DNA from: Parelaphostrongylus tenuis
Taxonomy: Eukaryota; Nematoda; Chromadorea; Rhabditida; Metastrongylidae
NCBI GenBank assembly: GCA_019055375.1
Contig: JAHQIW010003652.1
Span: 62,001 to 126,000, forward strand
Length of the DNA: 64,000 nt
Reading direction: 5' to 3'
Each line of letters begins with the position of its first letter. The first letter of the stretch is position 1. The notes beneath the pieces are model-generated. The model was not told the DNA's origin, ran no database searches, and saw only the letters and a list, made by a program, of their open reading frames with translations. The position numbers and the translations under genes are program-made. This document shows, piece after piece, positions 11,290 to 23,204 of this stretch.

Positions 11290-11790
11290 CTATGTTAAAA
11301 TAAAAACGCTAACTTGAAGTTTCTGAAAAAGCACGTTCAATTCAACATCTTCGTCAATTTCTGTTGACGCTTTTCGTGTTCCTGATGTTGATGCACTCGG
11401 AGACGCTGAAACATTCCAAAGTATCGTATTACTTAGAGTTCCATCACCGTCATCGTGATTATTTTCTATCAGGCTTTGACTCTAGTGGAAAGTTGTGGTC
11501 TTATCAATTTTTCAAGCCTAAGCCTATGCATGCTCTCGTAGTTTTCATCCAAATAAATCAGTTAAAAATGCTTAAAAAACTAATGGACCAAAGTTCTCCA
11601 CAAGGGTCCAGGCTTCTAAGGTGCCTGAGTTTGAAGCGATACAGGATGCTTTCACTTGATTAATACGGTCCTAGATGGGGGATACAAAGTGGGGCATGGA
11701 TTTAATGCGAGGTAGTAACGATGGCCTTTTCTTTTTGTGCATCTTCGTTAAGTCAAGAATTTTCATTTTATTATATTCGAAAAGAAAAGC
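11290..11790 (-). pseudogene. Candidate decayed coding segment, unknown family
   Basis: Read on the minus strand, two open stretches look protein-like. One contains SNSGTLEAWTLVENFG. The other contains STEIDEDVELNVLFQKLQ, with a serine/threonine-rich run before it. In-frame stops fall between them and after the first. A GTTAGC donor-like site follows the second. They could be short exons of a host gene or remains of a mobile element. No family is recognised and the reading is tentative. Confidence 0.2.
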
Positions 11791-11799
11791 GCATCATGG

Positions 11800-13890
11800 T
11801 AGAGGTCAGGACTATCTCAGTCATTTCTTAGCGCTTCATGTCTAACAACGGTCTTTTGGGACCGCCATCTATAAGGCGGACGGAAGTGTTGATGGCCCAC
11901 GTCGGCTATCTGCATTTACACGTGAAAACGACTTCTAAAATGTGGAACTCGTCTCGCGGACATCGTCACGTTCGAAGTTGGCTATCACCTTAGACGGCGA
12001 TCACGTTGGAAAAAAAAAACGAACAAAAGATGTGTTGGGGTTCGTACTACCCGTGGAGACCAGTCATTCAAGTATCCAAGAAAATGGTCCTAGTCAAATA
12101 TGAAGTCTTTATAGGTCAGCTCATTCTGACTTGAAGTTAGAATCGTTGCTGGACCACATCCATCTTTCAAGTCTTTCTTTTTGTAAATTCTTGACCATTA
12201 ATACTGTTTTTCTTTATTTAGGAAACTCCTTTTAGTACTAGAATGATTAGATATTTGCATATTTAGACACAATTATAGTATTTGAATGCAAAATTGTTAC
12301 TAAAATAGAGCTCTAACAAGGAATTCACTTGTTTTCATGGAACTAGTGAATCACTTTGGCACATTTTTATCAGGATTCTTTAAAAAACTTGGGACGAAAT
12401 TATTTGATACAAGTTAGGAATTCAGAGATTTATTGAGAACAAAATCTTCAAACGCAGTGACATTGAAGATATAATGGCCAAATTTGATCTTTTCAGAGGT
12501 CGTGACAAGTTCCTCCAAAGCTTTTCCAAATAGTATTACGGTGGGCTCCAAGAAAAACGAACTCGTATAGATAAGGTAGCGACAGCGTGACGATAGTGAC
12601 TTCAGTAAGAAGTTCGGCCGATTTACAGCCGAATGGAGCGCTCGGTTGGATGGTTAAAGTGAGCGTCACCAAGGCAGCAACGAGATGAACACGCTGACAA
12701 CGAATACCGTTGGGAAATCAGCATTGAATTTTTAATTGAGGGCAAAAATCTGACAAACATTGTAAAAATAGATTTCAAGGGAAAAATTTTTAAAATCTGA
12801 AAAACAAACCATTTGCTGATTGTGAAAGGTTGGAGAAACCTGAACGGGAGGCCCGATGATTTAGTAAATTCTATGTTCGAGTCGAATGTTCTTTTTAATA
12901 GATATTTGTAGCCCAAAACTAAACCATATCACTAATATTTCGCTTCTAACCCATAGCGTACACTCATTCACCATAAAGTACGGTAATTACGGTCCTCCGA
13001 AACCACTTTTCAAAGCCTTTTCAGCTCTTAAAAAGCCACTTTTTCAATCTTGAAAGCCGAATAATAGCTCCATGTTCTCAAGAAATCTTTCATCGCCTCG
13101 AAACGATTCCTGCTTAAGAAGTGAATGAAAATCTTACTAGGAAGCTGTGATTGGACCGAACGATATGGGTTGACAGATTATGAAAAATGTCAAGCAAGAT
13201 CATAACTTGGACGTCCTTAGTTTGAAAAGGAAATATCATCGACTCTTCAAATTACTTATGGCGTGAGTTATTTATTCTTTCGTATAAATATTATCAATTA
13301 TTCTTTCGAAAGTTCTAAAGTTGAAAAGAAAACAGAAAAACTAAGATTGAAGCAAAGGCAGGAATTTAAGCCTTGAAAACTTCCAGGTAAAAGTGACTCT
13401 TTTGTTTTATTTTTATGTTTCCGACCCATATATTGTGCACATCTCACTACCTTTTCTGTTTGATTCATGTTTCGTATCATCTATCATCCACAAATGTCTT
13501 CGGAATTTAGTGAGGTGTTCGAATGCTGCTTGAGGGTTTCATCTTTTTCATTAATATCATCGAATAATTGTATAGTGTATTTTTGAAACAATCTTCATTA
13601 AGCGTTTCCAAGTCCTTACCACCGGCACCGGCTCTACTGTATTAGAGCGATCTCTTTCCAGGTAACTCTAAAACTTTAGTACCATTTCCTTTTTTTTTCA
13701 AACATGATGGATAACAGAGTTGTTTCCCGGGCGGTTCGAACGAATCACCTTGTGTGCATCATTAATAGGCTTTCTCCACCGCAATTTCCGTCTCCTAATA
13801 GACGTAATAAGAGTTTTGCAGTCGATAACGATGAACATCTTGAGCTGCTAGTTTGATTCGAAATATCATATTGACGCAATCCTTTGCCAC
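11800..13890. other. No recognised gene; GC-richer patch at 11850-12130
   Basis: The patch at 11850-12130 resembles decayed coding sequence in its composition, but no frame gives a recognisable protein. The remainder is AT-rich and unremarkable. Confidence 0.3.
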
Positions 13891-13896
13891 ATAATA

Positions 13897-14303
13897 TTAG
13901 AGAAATTCAGCAAATTTTGCAGGTAATGTCAGTCCTTTTCTGCAAATTCTTTTTCTTTGTTTAAATGATTTGTCCTTTGAATGTGAAAGAAAGTGCGAGT
14001 GTCTGTTGCCACGAAAAGGCGTAGTTCGAGCCCATGAAAGAAAATCAGAGAATTTGTTAGTTTGTAATTGAATCAAAAGGATTTTTAGATATCGTAGATT
14101 ATCTCCCAAATCATCCATTCGATCACTCATCCCTTGTAAAAATGATTGTAATCGGCTCATGTGATTATGTGGAAGAGGTGACGTCGCTGCGGTCAACTTT
14201 ATCATAGACATGAGAATCCGAGGAAGAGAACCACTTAGAAATTGGATAGTGATTTCGAAATTTATTGTTTTTTGCAGAGTTTTGTTTTCAGCGGAAAATC
14301 AGA
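13897..14303 (-). CDS. Candidate ORF or exon, unknown protein
   Basis: An open frame of about 135 codons ends in a stop at 13897. A methionine is available at 14211. The product would be basic toward its C-terminus (KDKSFKQRKRICRKG) with a predicted helical centre (DRMDDLGDNLRYLKILLIQL). A strong acceptor-like TTTTCTATTCCAG lies just upstream on the minus strand, but the reading frame it opens hits a stop. No family is recognised, and the length is near what chance allows. Confidence 0.22.
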
Positions 14304-14371
14304 CAATCCTGGAATAGAAAAGCTATTCACAAGAAGCTGAGATGAGAGCACAACGTAACCTAGAACTTTTG

Positions 14372-14520
14372 TTTCGTGGACTCGAACGATGTCTTTACGT
14401 GACAGCACGCAATCGCACTACACCATCGAGACACTAGTACTGCCTTTCTTTCAACCGTTTCTTGATTATGGTTGAGGGTGCTCACAGACACACATGATTG
14501 TTGGTTCTGGTTCGATCTCG
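14372..14520 (-). repeat. tRNA-like repeat, copy U2
   Basis: The minus strand reads GATGGTGTAGTGCGATTGCG (A-box-like), then CGTTCGAGTCC (B-box-like) about 20 bp later. Adjoining sequence matches copy U1 at 1321-1500 through TCGAGAC, CTGCCTTTCT and TCAAC. The ORFs overlapping it on both strands are incidental. Confidence 0.38.
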
Positions 14521-14649
14521 CACCGTTCCACAGACTCATCAAACCTATACCTTCGCTACCGGCTGAATTCGTGTCAAATCTGCCTAGGAGCAAAGCAGTT
14601 TTGACTTGGCGCATTACTCAAACTCATTACTCAGTCAAACAATCCATCA

Positions 14650-16770
14650 ACGAGCGAATAATCTTGAGCCATAACAAAATGTAACTTGAAGGGCGAAATT
14701 TTGAGCTAATTGTTTGACGGTTATATCAAAATCTGTGCGATATAGGGCGCATCACCCGAAACACCTGTGCTGGGATCAGTGTACATGCTCGTGACAAGAC
14801 TAATCAAATCACCGGAGATGATCTAGAATATTTGTAGATCCACAAAAGACCTCTAGTAAAACGAAATGCCATTCATCACTTTTTTCTAACTAGCAAAATA
14901 TCGCTTTGTGAAATTCCAGCTTCCTTAGGATAAAGAGTGTAAAAATTATTTTCATACAATCCTGCTGCTAAAATTAGGACGCATAGAAGCTTGAAAATTC
15001 GCAGATGACATGAAATCTTAGAAGTGTTCGTTGCTTTTATGCTTCACATAAGGTTTATGTTGAAACGGGATTAGTAGCAATCTTTGAGAAAAAAATTTTT
15101 AAAAAGTCTCGTCAGTTGATTTAGCAAAACATTTCAGAACTGGCTGCTTTTTTCGTGTCAAGTGCTTCAGTCTTTTAAAGCCAACGACTTTCGATGGCCG
15201 ATTCAAAACAGAGTAGTTCAGAATCACACCAACGGACACGTCTTTTCCAAATTGGCACTATTCATGTCTCACATCTTTGAACAGGTCTGAATATTTTTTG
15301 CTTGTACTTTGGGTCTTTCAACTGTGATGAAAATCTGATTAACTAGTGCGAGGCGACAAAGTGACTTATTCTCTACCGGCAGACACTTGAGTACGAACAT
15401 GAGCTATGAGTGACAATATACTTTCCACCATAAAAACTCAAGCATCAATGGATGTATGAAGGGAGTGAGTGGGTTTCCTCTAAAAAGTAAGCAGTCTTGT
15501 CGTTTCGTAGAAGTTCAGTTCTCCTCTTTCCTCATACTGCTCTAGTTTGTATGATTAACAAAAAAAATTAATCACTTATGCCCTTTAGTCAAAAACATTC
15601 AATATAATAATACTCCAAACAAAATTGATAAATTGTATGAATGCTTCCGATTTGCTCCATCTGTTCGGAGATTACTCGCGGGCGGCTATAGTCAGAAGAT
15701 GATTATCTGGATTTGGGATTTTGGTGATTACAGTACTTTTGATCGCAGAGTTATAGTACTACAATCGCAAAATTAGCAGTACCTTGACTACACGATAATA
15801 TACGGCTAAGCCCTATCTAAGTGATAATGGTGTTGATCCAAAGGGTTGAGCTCCTATTATGACTCTGTGGGAATGAAATTAACTGAAGCGCTACAAACTA
15901 TTTCAGAATCATTTTTTTGTTTTCTTTGTATAATCTTGGACAAAAAGGAAATTTTCCGAGACAAGCATCATATAATGTAATGTCGTAATATTTTTCAATC
16001 AAACACCTTTTGAAATCTTTTTTTTAATTTAATCGAAACAAAACAAAAATTCGTTGAGAAAAAAGATGAAAAAGCACTCGATGCAAGGGCTCACACTGTA
16101 ATCCGGACGGACCAGGAGCCATATATTCTTTTTGGGCACCGCCACCACCTCTACCACGCTTTTCCATTGTGTTGTGGGAAAATTCGTTCTGAAATCCATT
16201 ACAGACTTCCTCCTTGTTTTCTTTCGTTTACTTGTAATTTAGAGCAAATTATATAACTGGCAAATGAATCTGCTACTATCAAAGCTTTATTGTCTCTGTA
16301 ATGAATGAAATTGACAACATGGAAAAACTACCGTGGTTGGGGTGTCCTTGTTTCGATTACGGTATGCACTGTTTAATAAAATCGACGCTCGTGACTGAAA
16401 TGGCAAAACAAAAACAAAACAAATTAGAAGAACCTCGTTGACGACTATGTCATACGAAGCGTAAAAGGATCGATTACGTGTTAAATGTCCAGAAAAAAAA
16501 ATTAAGATATATGGAAAATGATCATTAGACATATATATGACACATAATCCATGACATGAATGCCGCAGTATTCGTCGTGATCGTTCAACACATTAGAGAT
16601 CGCGTGAAAACTATAGCGCTTACAGGTACGGTAGCTACGTCTTTTCAAAATCATTTTGTAAAGCGCTTTAAACTGCTTTCAGGCATCTTTTCCAAGTTGT
16701 GATCCGTAGATTAGAACAACAATCTCAAAGAATTAGTCAGCCGCACTGAAACTCATTATAACTACCAAAT
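14650..16770. other. No recognised feature
   Basis: AT-rich sequence with short ORFs only. The minus ORF 16287-16532 has a hydrophobic run but no domain or splice context. Confidence 0.35.
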
Positions 16771-16774
16771 CAAT

Positions 16775-16888
16775 ACTGAATTCAATGCGCTAACCAACCA
16801 CGCTGTGATTGGTTGCTCGCCAATTTGGTAACCCTTTCACAATCCACCAATCGCAACGTGGTCGCTCATCGCATTAAAATCAGTTCAT
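16775..16888. repeat. Short foldback (MITE-like)
   Basis: The left arm (ACTGAATTCAATGCG, then CCACGCTGTGATTGG) matches the reverse complement of the right arm (CCAATCGCAACGTGG, then CGCATTAAAATCAGT) with about 80 percent identity over 38 bp. The loop is about 35 bp. No target-site duplication could be fixed. Confidence 0.55.
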
Positions 16889-16889
16889 A

Positions 16890-18310
16890 GCTCTCAGTAT
16901 TCACTTGAAAAGTGGCAAATTAAATTTTTGAGATCATCGTATTATTATTGCAAAGTGGTAAAAGAGCTCAAGGGATTATAGGCTTATAACTAGCTCTTAA
17001 GGCTCATAATTACCGTACCACGTGTGGAGAAATTCGCACAATCGTAGTAGGTTACATGCATGCCGTAAAGCTCTTAGTGTTTGCTCATAAATTCCTTTTT
17101 TCAAAGAAAACATTATTTTAACCAAAAAAGTCCAGAAAACATTCTGTTAAAACACTAAGACGGCTGTTGATGTTTCAATACGCGCTAAAATTTTCCAGTG
17201 AAGAGCAGTTATTACATCTCTAAGTACCAGTGTGTATGATCTTTATAGAGAATGGCTCTCCTTGAAATCAACTATGCAAAGGTTCAACAACTCGAATATT
17301 TTGAATCCATGACACCGAAGTGACAGCACACCTCAATGCGAACACGAAATCCTTGGTCTGTGCTATCAATCCTTTGAGAAAAATACCGTAGACGGCAAAA
17401 AAAAGAAAGGAGAATAAGAAACGCAGAGACTAAAAAAATAAGTTACAACCTAGCAAGATATTATATTTTATGATGGTTTTTTTCCACTACTTAAACTCAT
17501 TGAATTGCTTCATGTTTGCTGAAAACATTCTAACAAATATAGGGCTCTATAAACTCTTATTTTTGGAAAGGCAACCTGAAATTTCCAAATACAACCTTTT
17601 CTACTCACTGGAATTGAGTGAAGAAAAAAGAGCATGTGAAGCGTATTCTGATTGGATAAATTTTGACAAAAAACTGTCATTAGTTTGAACAAACCTATAA
17701 TAATTCACAAATTCTAGAATATTAAGGTAAAAAAGCTCTAAGTTGTCAAGTCCTTTTCACGCTGCATAGAAGTGTAGGACATTAATTTACAGACAGATCA
17801 AAACAGTGTCCATGGTTTCGTCACGAAACCGGAAGATTTATATTGAGATTTCTTTTTTTTTTCCTCAAAACATTCCAACTGAAAGCAATGTTTAACGTTA
17901 CGTTTCATTTATTTTCAAAATAAACAACGAAGATTTTTTCACACACAAGGCATACTTCCATTGAATAAGTGATCAGAGTGTAAAAATCGTCAAGAACGAT
18001 AGTTTTTCTTTTTTGTTGAAAACAATTATTAACAATCAGCCAATAGTGATTACAAATAATGATGATTGTAATAACATCCCTGATAATAATTGGATACATA
18101 AATACTTCGACGGCTCGCCCTCGCTGATAGTTCAGCACAGAAAAGCTGTGGTGGCTTAGTTGTTTTGGTCTCTGTAGTCCCGAGGTAAACACAGCCAAGG
18201 CTTCCTGCGTTCGCCGCCACATTAGAGAAATCGTCGCCCTTGTAATCAAAAGGGTATCACCACTTTGCGGCTAAGAGCTACCAAGACGGCGGTTATTCCT
18301 GGTAAGATTT
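16890..18310. other. No recognised gene
   Basis: AT-rich. The sequence just downstream of the 18.3 kb exon on its own strand (17905-18249) stays open for 114 codons, but I see no TM6 or TM7 in it. Confidence 0.3.
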
Positions 18311-18318
18311 AATCTTAC

Positions 18319-18528
18319 TTGGACTTTCCGAGTAGAAATCTTGGACTCCTTGCTAGCTTGAGTAGTCTTGCTGGGCGGAGGGAGAAGAGGGTGGGTTGGA
18401 GCACTCGCCATTCTTCGCAGTTCTGACACCCAGGAACATCTCAAAGCCACGATGAGACAGGGGACAATTTTAAGAATAGTAACTAGTGATAGAATGTTTG
18501 GGGAAAGCAGAATGAGCTTCACGAACGC
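18319..18528 (-). CDS. Candidate exon: TM5 and third intracellular loop of a neuropeptide-type GPCR
   Basis: The minus strand encodes about 70 residues. A hydrophobic segment containing LVTILKIVPCLIVAL is followed by SELRRM and then a long Ser/Thr/Lys/Pro-rich stretch. The pattern of a hydrophobic helix with K(I/V)xPC followed by a basic ELRR-type cytoplasmic end is typical of TM5/ICL3 in nematode peptide receptors of the DMSR/SPR/FRPR group. The exon ends at a good donor (CAA/GTAAGA) and could begin at an AG near 18529. It is GC-richer than its surroundings. No TM1-4 exons at higher coordinates or TM6-7 exons at lower coordinates were found, so this may be a lone exon, a pseudogene or a chance ORF. 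Confidence 0.35.
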
Positions 18529-18579
18529 TATTACGATTCATTATCGCATAGATATCTTCAAGCACGTTCTAAACTAAAC

Positions 18580-20590
18580 TGCAAAATTTCAAAACTTCAA
18601 TTAGGATTATAAGTTTTGCTCCCGCAATTTCTTACATACTACATTCATCATTAGTAACACTGAAGTTCATGAACCCTCTAAAATAACAGATGCTTCACGA
18701 CTAATTCAAGAAACAACAGTGATTGAAAATATAGCACAGCAATTGCCTCGATTAAAAACGGACCTGTGGTTGTTAATGCTCAGCAGAGAACAAGCTATGA
18801 CGACAAATAAAAATAATTGGATCAAAACTGCAAGTGAAAACAATTTTATCATGTTTTTTACATAGCTTTGAACCCTAATGGATCCGACAAACAACCAATG
18901 AAAAACGACAATGTCAAGGCAGATAACGAAGAAGGCAAATGGCGGTACCGTAAGTGGAGCGAATGAAGTTGGTTGAGAATGAACGAAAGAGGAAAGGACA
19001 ATGGAAGATGTAGACAGAGGCGGCGAGGATGAGCTAGAGAAAAGCTGGAATCATGTCAATAACATCATCTACTACGATTTGCCTCAAAATAAGTCAATTT
19101 TTTCTAGCGAGCATTTCATTACTCTTGAAAATTATTCGTCATAAGAGTGACCTAATTTCAAAAGTATGACGTTTATAACGCAATCGCAGGTATTTTCTTT
19201 TCGATTGCTAATTTTGCAGTGATATCAATTGATTTTTTGTAAAGCAATCTGACTTAAACTCCACTCCAAATGGTCAAGTTACTTTATGTGTGACTACGGT
19301 AATTGGATCCCTTACAAACCTCTTTTCAAGTAGTGCGCAACTGAAGGATAAAATGACGATTTAGAAGAAAATAGTTCGCTGTCTCAAATTAATTATTAAT
19401 TACTGATTCAATACCAATTTTGATACGACCCTGTGAATGGGTGACACAAAGTGGGTCAAAAAACATCTTCTTTCAAGATTTGTGGAAATTTTCAGCAATT
19501 GCAGAAATTGAATAGTTGAAAGCTCACGAAAACTAAAAGGTTCTTTTTCCCTCGATAGTATTGTGAATATCCACAAAGTTTTCTAGAGTAAGTTTAAAGT
19601 TTCAAGAATATTGAAATCAAAATCTTCAAAAGCTCTGAAAACGAAGTTTCCATCGAGATTTCAACGAGTGCCTGATAGCTGAGAACATCACCCTTCGTTT
19701 TCCATTTAGAACAGGTGCCTCCCTAAAAGCTTCCGTATGGTTGGAAAAAACTAAGTTTGATGAAACAAAAAATTCTATCTTTTCATGTAAGGATCTGAAG
19801 GCCTTTGCGACCAATAAAGTTTTATTATAAGCTGAAAAGTTCTGTAACTAATCTCTTAACTTTCCATGAGCTAGTTATGACTCACAGAGCTCCAGGTGTG
19901 TTAACATGCTTTTTAACAAAGAACATAGGAACGTTTTGTTTACTGATGGTCCGCACAGTTGATATCTACTCATTTATACTCAAAATTCTTCGCGTTTAAG
20001 TCTGACATGCAGTTACTGAGATGGCTGAACAGTATGTAGGAAGTGCAATCGTTGGAGATGTGGTTTTATATTGCAAGTGTGACATTGGCTCACCCATATT
20101 TCGGGTGGGCCAAGCTAGCTATACTTTCATGGTTAGCAAAGATTTGCTGATGCTGTAGTGGTGCTAGCCTAGCATTGGGAAATGAATTCACGTAGCCAGC
20201 GTTCAACAAACTTGAACCCTTTCTGGACCAAGTGTGCCAGAGTGGTACACTGGCTCCTTCGAAGATTCTTGTAGGGTACTGTTTCTTCACTAAACTTTTA
20301 GTGGCTGATTGATAGCTGAAGAAGACTGCGAATTGGATATCGCGTTTGATTTATGAAACAGAATCATGGTGCGCTGTAGTAACGAAAAGAATATTGCTAA
20401 ATCTTTGGTGAAAAGCTATCCACACACTTTAGTTGAGCGAATATTCCAACCGCGTGTGTAGCATAATTTTATTCTTAGCTCCTGCATTAAGAGGACTTTT
20501 CCAATTGGCGAAATTGGCGAGAGTTGAACCATGAATGGCTCCTGAAAATTTACAGAAAAAGTTTCCTTCAGCGGAGAAAGTGCGGTCTCT
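18580..20590. other. No recognised gene
   Basis: A 50-codon plus-strand ORF at 19001 (starting MEDVDRGGEDELEKSW) has a protein-like composition but no recognised domain. The remainder is unremarkable. Confidence 0.3.
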
Positions 20591-20599
20591 CAAGGGCTC

Positions 20600-20720
20600 G
20601 AGGAGAGAAAGAAGTTCTCAAGTATCAACCGAGCCTATACGCATTTCCAGAAAGCTTGGTGAATGGACAGGTGATGAGAAAAACGATCGGATGAAGGAAA
20701 AGTGGTGATTTCCAGATTAT
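20600..20720 (+). repeat. SINE-like family S, 3' fragment
   Basis: Shares with the 39.0 kb copy the order AAG.AGTTCTCAAG, AACCGAGCC, then GATGAGA and CGATCGGATG near the 3' end. Only the 3' half of the repeat is recognisable. Confidence 0.45.
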
Positions 20721-20739
20721 TGGACAACGAATATACAAA

Positions 20740-21120
20740 TGGAAAATAATTATGATCATAAGGTAGTGAATATATTGCTAGTAATGCTGAATAGAAATCT
20801 CAGCATTATAGCATGTTTTGACAAATGGCCAGGTCTGTATTCAAAAAGATTTTATGGAAAAAAAGGCAAAATGAAGTAAACACCAAGTAAAAAGGAAGGT
20901 AAGATCCAAAATTCAGTACGTAAATTTTTTTTAATAACAGAAGAAAGGTAGACGGGAAATTCACTTGTAGAATAAAATTGAAGGAATATAAATCACAATG
21001 GCATAGAAAAAAAGGGGAGGATAAGAAAAGGAAAATATTAAAAAATAAGTAAAACTTTACGGAAAAGGAGATCATCGAACAAAGGAAAAGTTGTAAATAC
21101 GAGAAAACTATCATGTGTGT
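20740..21120. repeat. Purine-rich low-complexity sequence
   Basis: Long runs of A and G on the plus strand. The 102-codon minus-strand ORF (20806-21114), rich in F and L, is a translation of this bias. Confidence 0.6.
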
Positions 21121-21317
21121 AAATCTTCTGACTTATTCAAAAGCGATGGTTGGCGTTTACGCAGTTTTGCTCCACTCAAAGCCTAGAAATATCACGTCAT
21201 AATGATAGTAATATTTATAGCAATATAATAATCAGTGTTTGTTCTTGCAACAGATTTGCACTAGATATAGGAGACGCTAATTGAATAATTAGACATATCA
21301 TGGTATATCATGAATAA

Positions 21318-21353
21318 GATCTGAGGAAGGTAAACTTGTCAAAACGTTGGCCA
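21318..21353 (+). ncRNA. Hammerhead-like motif of Penelope type (family C)
   Basis: CTGAGGA fits the hammerhead core CTGANGA. A short imperfect stem II and AAAACGTTGG follow, where CGAAACGT is seen in the better copy at 48251-48288. It lies just upstream of Penelope-like copy 2, where a terminal repeat would be expected. Confidence 0.5.
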
Positions 21354-22390
21354 TCGCTTTTCAGCAAGTTCTACCAACCTGGCAAAGGGTAGTTCGTGAG
21401 ATGGTTCATGAAGTAGTCTACATATCAGCGGGTTCAGACAGCCACTAGCGCCAAGATATGCCACAAATTCATGTTTAGAATAAAAAAGCCAATAAACAGT
21501 CTCCGGACATTACTCTACTGTCTAAAGATAAAGTGTTGCCATCTGCTTCACCCAAACGAAGGCGGATAAATATTTTGACGTGCTGAACGAGCTTTCAGAC
21601 TATATAAAATTCATCCGCAAAAAACGAAAAAACCAGCCTTCATTTCCAAAGTTCAAATTAACCTTTTCGAACGCATCTACGACACAAACGAAGTGATGAA
21701 CGCGAAATGGTAGGAACAAATCAAGAAGAGTTTGGAAAACAAACTCCGAATTTGGTTGGCGCGGAAATGTCCAATTCCAATGCTTGTGAAACGGTAGCTT
21801 CTCAGGATAGGTGCAAAGAAGAAACCACGCCCCGAAACGATTAGTCTAGTGCGATTAAGGTCACGTTCATGCTGCTTTTCATCTCCAATGAAATAAGCAC
21901 AGCTATAAAATGTTGCTGAAAAAGAGCCAATTCAGAAGTATAGCCAGCAGTGAACGAAATATTACCGAACATATTGGAACGCCAGTTAGCTTGCTACCGC
22001 TTGTGGAACCTTCGCTACTCTATATAAAACTGTACTATATGTCCTAACGGCAGGATCGGTGATTGCATGAGTTTGAGTAGGGTATACCTAATCTTTTGTA
22101 AAAACAAGTCAGGACGAAATTATTAGCGGAACAGGTAGACTATTTTAGACCCGTATAAAAGAGTATTTAGTTTGATAATTTTAGAGTTAGGCAGAGCACT
22201 CCATTGAAAACGCATAGGACACAAATACAACGAAGAAGATTATAGAGTTGAAGTCCTCATCCTTGCACTGAAATCTAATCTCATTGTGTTAAAAGTTTCA
22301 AAGCATTCTGGTCAAATTCCAGGAATCCAGAAATGAATTGTAGGTATGAAAGCCTCATTACCACTGTGAACTTGCAAAACAATCTCGAAA
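21319..22390 (+). mobile_element. Penelope-like retroelement, copy 2, heavily decayed
   Basis: Several conceptual fragments match copy 1 at 34.9-36.5 kb in order. KYFDVLNELSDYIKFI (about 21570) matches CFDLLNEQSEYIRF. ERQLACYRLW (about 21975) matches ERQLVRNRLY. ICPNGRIGDCMS (about 22035) matches the cysteine-rich ICPSGKDGDCMS before the GIY-YIG domain. KAFWSNSRNPEMN (about 22305) matches the C-terminal tail. Frames change repeatedly, stops are frequent, and the YIGET motif is destroyed. The element is a relic. Confidence 0.75.
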
Positions 22391-22394
22391 TGAT

Positions 22395-23070
22395 AGGCGC
22401 TTTATTTATCAGCATGCACTCTTCACATCTAGTCTTCACTCGGAATAGAAGGTGAGACACTCATCGATGAAACGGTGAGTGAGTTAAAAACTGCTTCATC
22501 TCCAATGAGATTGCAGTTTAGGCCTTGCGAATTTTACCATTGAGGTGACGCAGGCGTTTAACTGACTACGGCAATCAACTTGATCTTTCCATACGATGAG
22601 AAGGTAATGCTGCAACTCGCCAGTTATTAGTTTTCTTTTTTAGACTGTTAAGGTCACACGAGATTGATCATAACGTATGTTCGGCCAGCGAATGGATTCG
22701 AGTCGGTCGCCTAAGGTCGTTCGTCTCCCTCCATATTCATCAAGTCAAATGTTCTTCAGTAGACCCTCCGCTAAGATGGAGTCACTACACGGAGCTTTTC
22801 TGTAATAAACGGCGGTTGTTACCTGACATTTGCTGTCCACTGACAATGTTTTGTTCAGATAATTTGTTTATATATTGACAATCCACCCTTTAGCAGTCCA
22901 GTATAAAGTTAGCCAACAAATAGAGAAGAAATAAATATTCATTGGCCGATTTCATGTTTTGCTAGATAAAAATCGACTTAGTGAATTATTATTGCTTCGG
23001 ACGTGAGTGTTATCTAATAGCTATTGGCATAATAACAATTTCATGTGTGCTCATTTAGAAAGTGACCAAT
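22395..23070. other. No recognised gene
   Basis: A GGATTCGAGTCGG stretch near 22690 is B-box-like, but no A box at the right spacing was found. Confidence 0.35.
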
Positions 23071-23072
23071 TA

Positions 23073-23204
23073 TTAGGCTGGTGCAAAAGTGATTGCGATT
23101 TATGCACTGCTTAAATTTGCCGTTTGTTATTGGTCTGAATTAAAAAAACTGGAAATACTAAAAAACTTGATATCTGAAACCATTGTTACTTTCGCACCAA
23201 ACTA
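23073..23204. mobile_element. mariner-type MITE
   Basis: The left end reads TTAGGCTGGTGCAAAAGT, and the right end is its near inverse (ACTTTCGCACCAAACTA). This is the classic mariner terminal repeat. TA bases flank both ends. At about 130 bp it has no room for a transposase, so it is a non-autonomous derivative. Confidence 0.85.

Noticed and set aside
20806..21114. 102-codon F/L-rich ORF as a membrane protein
   Set aside because: It is the complement of an A/G-rich low-complexity tract.
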